From: Bacteroidota bacterium
GTDB taxonomy: Bacteria; Bacteroidota; Bacteroidia; Sphingobacteriales; Sphingobacteriaceae
Length of the DNA: 18,844 nucleotides
Direction of reading: 5' to 3'
NCBI GenBank assembly: GCA_013288465.1
Contig: JABDBT010000045.1
Span: 1-18,844 of the forward strand
Positions 15,277 through 18,844 of the stretch are shown here, one piece after another; within the stretch, counting starts at the first letter, position 1; each line of letters begins with the position of its first letter. Below the pieces are notes generated by a model. The model was not told the DNA's origin, did no database searches, and saw nothing but the letters and a program-made list of their open reading frames with translations. Both the position numbers and the translations under genes were made by a program.

Positions 15277-15343
15277 GTATTAAAACGAATATTATTAAAC
15301 TTTTTTGAACATTTTTTTTAATTTATAGTAATAAATTATACTT

Positions 15344-16732
15344 TTAAGCGTTCTCCTGCTCCTCAAGCAATTGCTTTTCATACAGTTCAAAATAAGTATT
15401 TTTTTGCTGCATAAGGTATTCGTGGGTGCCTTGCTCAATAATTTCGCCATTATCCATCACTAATATTTTGTCGGCATTTTTTATGGTTGATATGCGGTGG
15501 GCAATAATAATACTTGTTTTTCCCTGCATAATATTTCCGAGGTTATTTAATATTTCTTCCTCGGTGCGGGTATCAACCGCCGACAGGCAATCGTCAAAAA
15601 CCATTATCTGCGGTTGTTTAACAATGGCCCTTGCTATTGATACGCGCTGCTTTTGCCCACCCGATAGGGTGATGCCACGTTCGCCTATCATCGTTTCAAA
15701 TCCTTTGTCCAGTTCGATAATATTATCATACACTGCGGCATTTTTAGCGGCCCGTTCAACCATTGGCATATCCAGTATATCGGCGCTAAACGCAATGTTA
15801 TTGGCAATGGTGTCTGAAAATAAGAAAACGTCCTGCGGCACAACCCCAATTTGCGAGCGGTAACCTTCCAGGTTTAACCGCGTTACAGGGATGCCGTCAA
15901 TTAAAATTTCGCCCCCTGTGGTATCATACATCCGCATTAATAAATTGGCGATAGTTGATTTGCCCGAACCTGTGCGCCCTATAATAGCCACCAATTCGCC
16001 GGGTTTAGCCGTAAACGATACATTTTTTAAGGCTTGTATGCCGGTATCAGGATAAATAAATGACACATTATCAAACTGAATATAGCCGTCCACTTGCCGT
16101 TTAGGTACATTGGGCGATATGATCTCAGGCTGCTGATGCAAAAACTCATTGATACGTTTTTGTGACGCGGCGGCACGCTGAATTAAGGAAGTAACCCAAC
16201 CCAATGCCATTACCGGGAAGGTAAGCTGGTTTAGATATACCAAAAACTCGGCAATATTACCGGCTGTGATGGTGCCTTTCATTACTTCAATACCGCCAAT
16301 ATAAATGGTAATAATGTTGCTTAGCCCTACCAATAATAACATAAGCGGGTAAAATGAAGCCTGCACCTTAACCAGCGCCATAGAGTGGGTTTTATAATCC
16401 TCGCTCTCAATAGCGAAGTTTTTGCGCGCATGGTCCTCGCGCACATACGACTTCATGATACGTATGCCCGAAAAGTTTTCCTGTACAAAACTTGACAGGG
16501 CTGAAAGCCTTTCCTGTATCTTCTCGCTGCGGAAGTTGATGGTATTGTTTACATAATAGATAATTACCGCCAAAATAGGCAGCGGGAACACCGAAAATAT
16601 AGCCAGTCGCACATTTACAGTCAACATTGCATAAATAACCAGTATAAAAAGCACCACAGTATTAATGGTGTACATAATGCCCGGACCCAGGTACATGCGG
16701 ACGCGACTAACATCCTCGGTAGCGCGGTTCAT
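15344..16732 (-). CDS. ABC exporter, C-terminal part after the amber codon (partial membrane domain + ATPase domain)
   Basis: A 462-residue open frame starting at the first ATG, 12 codons after the stop. It keeps membrane helices from the second transmembrane pair onward and the whole ATPase domain: Walker A GRTGSGKST (252-260), Q-loop VVPQDVFLF (297-305), signature LSGGQKQR (356-363), Walker B IMVFDD (376-381), D-loop SAVD (384-387), H-loop His412. The residue after the Walker B Asp is Asp381 instead of the catalytic Glu, as in the degenerate site of heterodimeric exporters such as MdlA-like subunits. Whether this fragment is translated by internal restart is unknown; without the first helices it should not fold as a transporter. 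Confidence 0.75.
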   Translation of the reverse strand: MNRATEDVSRVRMYLGPGIMYTINTVVLFILVIYAMLTVNVRLAIFSVFPLPILAVIIYYVNNTINFRSEKIQERLSALSSFVQENFSGIRIMKSYVREDHARKNFAIESEDYKTHSMALVKVQASFYPLMLLLVGLSNIITIYIGGIEVMKGTITAGNIAEFLVYLNQLTFPVMALGWVTSLIQRAAASQKRINEFLHQQPEIISPNVPKRQVDGYIQFDNVSFIYPDTGIQALKNVSFTAKPGELVAIIGRTGSGKSTIANLLMRMYDTTGGEILIDGIPVTRLNLEGYRSQIGVVPQDVFLFSDTIANNIAFSADILDMPMVERAAKNAAVYDNIIELDKGFETMIGERGITLSGGQKQRVSIARAIVKQPQIMVFDDCLSAVDTRTEEEILNNLGNIMQGKTSIIIAHRISTIKNADKILVMDNGEIIEQGTHEYLMQQKNTYFELYEKQLLEEQENA

Positions 16733-16768
16733 CAGGTCGCCGGTATTGTGGCGGCGGTAAAATGCCAG

Positions 16769-17131
16769 CTATAATACCTGGTAATGGTTATATATTTCGT
16801 TCTTAAGATCGTACTCAATATGGCGCGACATTAATATGATGGTTTGCCGCATAAAAAACAGGAACAGCCCTCGTATTAATGACAATACTAAAACCAATAT
16901 GCCAAATAAAAACAGGCTTGAGCCAAATATCTCATAGATCATTCCCTGCCGGTTAAAACCGTCAAAAAGCTGGTAAACGCCAATATTTTCGGTTACCAGG
17001 TTAAAAGCTACACGAATAACCTGGGCGGGCAATACGCTGAAGATATTAGATATAATAACAAACAATACCCCCGGTATTAGCCGCCAGCGATATTTATAAA
17101 AGAATTTATTAAGGTATGCGAGATCTTTCAT
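16769..17131 (-). CDS. ABC exporter, N-terminal fragment before the amber codon
   Basis: About 120 codons from the ATG at 17131 to TAG. It holds the elbow helix (MKDLAYLNKFFYKYRWRL), membrane helix 1 (GVLFVIISNIFSVLPAQVIRVAF) and helix 2 (LFLFGILVLVLSLIRGLFLFFM), ending in the coupling region YNHYQVL. Taken alone it is not a functional transporter. A small hairpin CGGGA-AA-TCCCG lies at 17141-17152, just before the start. Confidence 0.75.
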   Translation of the reverse strand: MKDLAYLNKFFYKYRWRLIPGVLFVIISNIFSVLPAQVIRVAFNLVTENIGVYQLFDGFNRQGMIYEIFGSSLFLFGILVLVLSLIRGLFLFFMRQTIILMSRHIEYDLKNEIYNHYQVL

Positions 17132-17178
17132 GCAGTAAGTCGGGAAATCCCGGAAGCTCAAAAGTAAGCTAATGAAAT

Positions 17179-17190
17179 TGAAATTTCAAA
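17179..17190. repeat. 12-bp palindrome upstream of the ABC exporter gene
   Basis: TTGAAATTTCAA is a perfect palindrome 48 bases before the ATG at 17131, in the 155-base gap between hepT and the exporter gene. It could be an operator, but there is no clear promoter box beside it. Confidence 0.3.
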
Positions 17191-17286
17191 GATGTTAAGA
17201 AGTCTGAAAAGGCATAGTTTACCTCATTTTGACCTGTTTTGAATATTGCGATATGCATTAAAATGATTGCGAAAGAAGTTTCACAA

Positions 17287-17637
17287 CTATCGATCCATTG
17301 CTATCAGGATAGTATGCATTTTTTCTTTTAGATAGGGCAAATCATTGTTAGCAATTTCCCATACCAATTGCAGGTTTACTCCAAAATATTCATGTATTGA
17401 AATATTTCTAAATCCTTTTATGGGTTTCCACGGAACTAAAGGATAGGCGGATTTTAATTCATCTGTTAAAGCATTACAAGCCTCTCCAATAATTTCTATT
17501 TGTTTAATGGTGGCAAAACGTTTTTCGGAGTTTTCCAAAAACTGTTCATAAGAAACGCCATCCAGGTATAGTTCTATTTCATTGATGGCATCCAGTATAT
17601 GCTGTAGCCTTGCCTTATCACCTAAGCTACCTTTCAT
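17287..17637 (-). CDS. hepT: HepT-type toxin (HEPN ribonuclease, DUF86)
   Basis: A 116-residue all-helical HEPN-domain RNase, the toxin of the type VII HepT-MntA system. The active motif RX4HXY is intact at 77-84 (RNISIHEY: Arg77, His82, Tyr84); the protein opens with the typical helix KARLQHILDAINEIELYL and has IKQIEIIGEACNALTDEL (44-61), the second family signature. The length is standard (110-140). The start overlaps the end of mntA by 11 bases, so the two are co-translated with the antitoxin made first. In the studied Shewanella pair, MntA silences HepT by attaching AMP units to a tyrosine next to this motif; the same is likely here by family. Confidence 0.93.
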   Translation of the reverse strand: MKGSLGDKARLQHILDAINEIELYLDGVSYEQFLENSEKRFATIKQIEIIGEACNALTDELKSAYPLVPWKPIKGFRNISIHEYFGVNLQLVWEIANNDLPYLKEKMHTILIAMDR

Positions 17638-17920
17638 AAATTAACACTTTATCTTTATCAATAAAGGGTTTAACATATTTAGAAAGGCCGTCATAGCTTA
17701 CTAAATCAACCTTCATATCCAAAAGGGTTTGAAGTTGATCCCCATAGGTAAAGAATTGCATTCCTATTGGGGTGGTGTGGTCCAGTTCTACAAGAATATC
17801 AACATCACTATTTTTATCAGCATCATTTCGTGAATATGAGCCAAATAAATAAGCCTTCTTTACCGGAACGGTGGAAAAGAAGTGCTTAATTTTATTGATA
17901 TGCTGCGATGATAATTTCAT
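17627..17920 (-). CDS. mntA: MntA-type antitoxin (minimal nucleotidyltransferase)
   Basis: A 97-residue minimal nucleotidyltransferase that AMPylates and neutralises HepT. The motif GSX10DXD is exact: Gly27-Ser28, then Asp39 and Asp41 (FGSYSRNDADKNSDVDILVEL region), with the third acidic residue at Asp72 in KVDLVSYD. All catalytic residues are kept, so the antitoxin should be active. The length is normal. It overlaps hepT by 11 bases. An exact TATATTTG box ends only 5 bases before the ATG, so the mRNA should be leaderless or nearly so. The module begins 21 bases after the stop of a truncated leucine dehydrogenase gene. Confidence 0.93.
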   Translation of the reverse strand: MKLSSQHINKIKHFFSTVPVKKAYLFGSYSRNDADKNSDVDILVELDHTTPIGMQFFTYGDQLQTLLDMKVDLVSYDGLSKYVKPFIDKDKVLIYER

Positions 17921-17925
17921 TCATA

Positions 17926-17959
17926 CAAATATACCTTTTTATTAAACAATTAGACCAAA
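17926..17959 (-). promoter_or_regulatory. Candidate mntA-hepT promoter
   Basis: On the minus strand TTTG (17959-17956), a 22-base gap, then TATATTTG (17933-17926), exact to the Bacteroidota -7 consensus. The same 22-base gap is seen at the susC promoter. The predicted start lies at about 17921, next to the mntA ATG at 17920. The -33 part lies inside the tail of the dehydrogenase frame. Confidence 0.55.
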
Positions 17960-18844
17960 TACATGGCTAAAGTTGAGATCGCTTAATATTTCCCCACCCA
18001 TTAATTCGGAGTAGCAATTGATAATGCCACCCGCGTTGATCACATAGTCGGGCGCAAATAATATGCCTTTGTCAAGCAGCATTTGCCCGTGTACCTGCTC
18101 ATCCTCTAACTGGTTATTGGCCGACCCGGCAATAATGCCGCATTTAAGTTTGTTAATGGTATAGGTATTTACCGTAGCCCCTAAAGCACATGGCGAATAA
18201 ATATCAGCGTCGATATCAAAAATATTATTGTTTGACACCGCTTCGGCGCCATATTTTTTTGATACCTGGCCCGCACGTTCTTCATTAATATCGCTTATGT
18301 AAACCTTAACATTTTCCTCGCGCAATAATTTCACCAGGTTTTCGCCAACGTGGCCTATCCCCTGCACTATTACCGATTTACCGGTTAAGGTATCGCTGCC
18401 GTAAAGCTCTTTTACACATGCTTTGATCCCCATAAAAACACCTAAGGCGCTTATAGGCGAAGGGTCGCCGCTGCCGCCCATGCTTTCGGGCACGCCGGTA
18501 ACATGCTGGGTTTCCATGCGGATATATTCCATATCCTTAGGGTTGGTACCCACATCTTCGGCGGTTATAAATTCGCCATTCAGGTTTTTTATAAAACGGC
18601 CAAACTTGCGCATCAGCGCCTCTGTCTTATCTTTATGCGAATCGCCGATGATCACCGCTTTGCCACCACCCAGGTTAAGGCCTGATATAGCAGCCTTGTA
18701 GGTCATGCTTTTTGATAAGCGCAACACATCCTGCAGGGCATCGTTTTCGGTTTTATAGGCCCACATACGCGTGCCGCCAAATGCGGGGCCCAGCGTGGTA
18801 TCATGAATGGCTATGATGGCTTTTAACCCGGTATCCGGGTCGCT
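17942..18844 (-). CDS. Leucine (Glu/Leu/Phe/Val-type) dehydrogenase, 5' end outside window and C-terminus truncated
   Basis: The frame is open to the window edge, so the 5' end is missing. The 300 visible residues begin SDPDTGLKAIIAIHDTTLGP, typical of NAD-dependent leucine dehydrogenase, which deaminates branched-chain amino acids oxidatively. Numbered from the edge: substrate Lys50 (MTYKAA), catalytic Lys62 (GLNLGGGKAV), Asp97 (AEDVGT), dinucleotide motif GIGHVG (162-167) with Asp185 for NAD. Homology holds to about residue 283 (VINAGGIINCYSELMG, breakpoint near 17996). After that the usual 60-65 residue C-terminal helices, ending in an AADRMAEERI-like stretch, are absent; a 17-residue unrelated tail and a stop follow. 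The mntA-hepT module begins right after. No remnant of the missing part is visible between hepT and the exporter gene. It is probably a damaged gene; activity is doubtful. Confidence 0.85.
   Translation of the reverse strand, partial: SDPDTGLKAIIAIHDTTLGPAFGGTRMWAYKTENDALQDVLRLSKSMTYKAAISGLNLGGGKAVIIGDSHKDKTEALMRKFGRFIKNLNGEFITAEDVGTNPKDMEYIRMETQHVTGVPESMGGSGDPSPISALGVFMGIKACVKELYGSDTLTGKSVIVQGIGHVGENLVKLLREENVKVYISDINEERAGQVSKKYGAEAVSNNNIFDIDADIYSPCALGATVNTYTINKLKCGIIAGSANNQLEDEQVHGQMLLDKGILFAPDYVINAGGIINCYSELMGGEILSDLNFSHVFGLIV

Larger units (their letters stand above)
15344..17131 (-). pseudogene. MsbA/MdlA-type ABC exporter interrupted by an in-frame amber codon
   Basis: Read through the TAG at 16771-16769, this is one continuous 595-codon frame encoding a full half-exporter: six-helix membrane domain then nucleotide-binding domain. 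Sequence on both sides of the stop fits the family without gap: NEIYNHYQVL before, LAFYRRHNTGDLMNRATEDVSRVRMYLGP after. Proteins of this type usually have Pro, Ser or a similar residue at the stop position; TCG-to-TAG is one base. The start is set at the ATG at 17131 (MKDLAYLNKFFYKYRWRL); the TTG ten codons upstream is less likely. The rest of the frame shows no decay, so the mutation is recent, a sequencing error, or suppressed. The exported substrate (lipid or drug) is unknown. Confidence 0.82.

Noticed and set aside
15319..15338. Perfect 8-bp AT inverted repeat after the ABC exporter stop
   Set aside because: The T-run is on the wrong side for a minus-strand terminator and the stem is only A-T pairs; likely chance in AT-rich DNA.
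15426..15863. 145-codon plus-strand open frame opposite the ABC ATPase domain
   Set aside because: Antisense to the Walker B and signature region; shadow of a conserved gene.
17162..17286. Remnant of the missing dehydrogenase C-terminus between hepT and the exporter gene
   Set aside because: I read the minus strand of this gap and saw no AADRMAEERI-like stretch.

Overview
The window looks like chromosomal DNA of a Bacteroidota member, most likely a Sphingobacteriaceae relative (Mucilaginibacter/Pedobacter type). The signs are a SusC/SusD outer-membrane pair, DUF5362 and DUF3276 (PUR-domain) proteins, A-rich leaders without Shine-Dalgarno sites, and repeated exact TATATTTG boxes matching the Bacteroidota -7 element TAnnTTTG. 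The genus assignment is inference.

Layout. 1-1000: the 3' part of a DUF1016/YhcG-type PDDEXK nuclease gene, then a tRNA-Arg(CCG) gene on the minus strand with its own promoter box and terminator. 996-2180 (-): an unrecognised single-pass membrane protein. 2181-2781: a 600-base spacer with a promoter, palindromes and direct repeats. 2782-11388 (+): a candidate operon of SusC-type TonB receptor, SusD-type lipoprotein, DctA-type dicarboxylate symporter, ATP-dependent PEP carboxykinase (1 base after dctA) and a secreted alpha/beta hydrolase. Together these suggest outer-membrane uptake of an ester or conjugate, release of a C4-dicarboxylate, import, and conversion to PEP for gluconeogenesis; this pathway is inference from gene order. 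11541-12644 (-): GTPase-fold ATPase YchF. 12865-14265 (+): Mg2+ transporter MgtE. The ychF/mgtE spacer holds a GTTGATT-type heptad inverted repeat. 14353-15214: a DUF5362 membrane protein and a DUF3276 protein, converging on a strong bidirectional terminator.

15344-17131 (-) is an MsbA/MdlA-type ABC exporter gene broken by one in-frame amber codon. 17287-17920 (-) is a complete HepT-MntA (type VII) toxin-antitoxin pair. Directly upstream of it, 17942-18844 (-) is a leucine dehydrogenase gene cut by the window edge at its 5' end. It has lost its usual C-terminal part at the point where the toxin-antitoxin module begins.

Most genes belong to well-known families. The points most worth a second look are the gene decay around the toxin-antitoxin module, the dicarboxylate/gluconeogenesis SusCD locus with a strand-specific hairpin before dctA, and the structured intergenic repeats.
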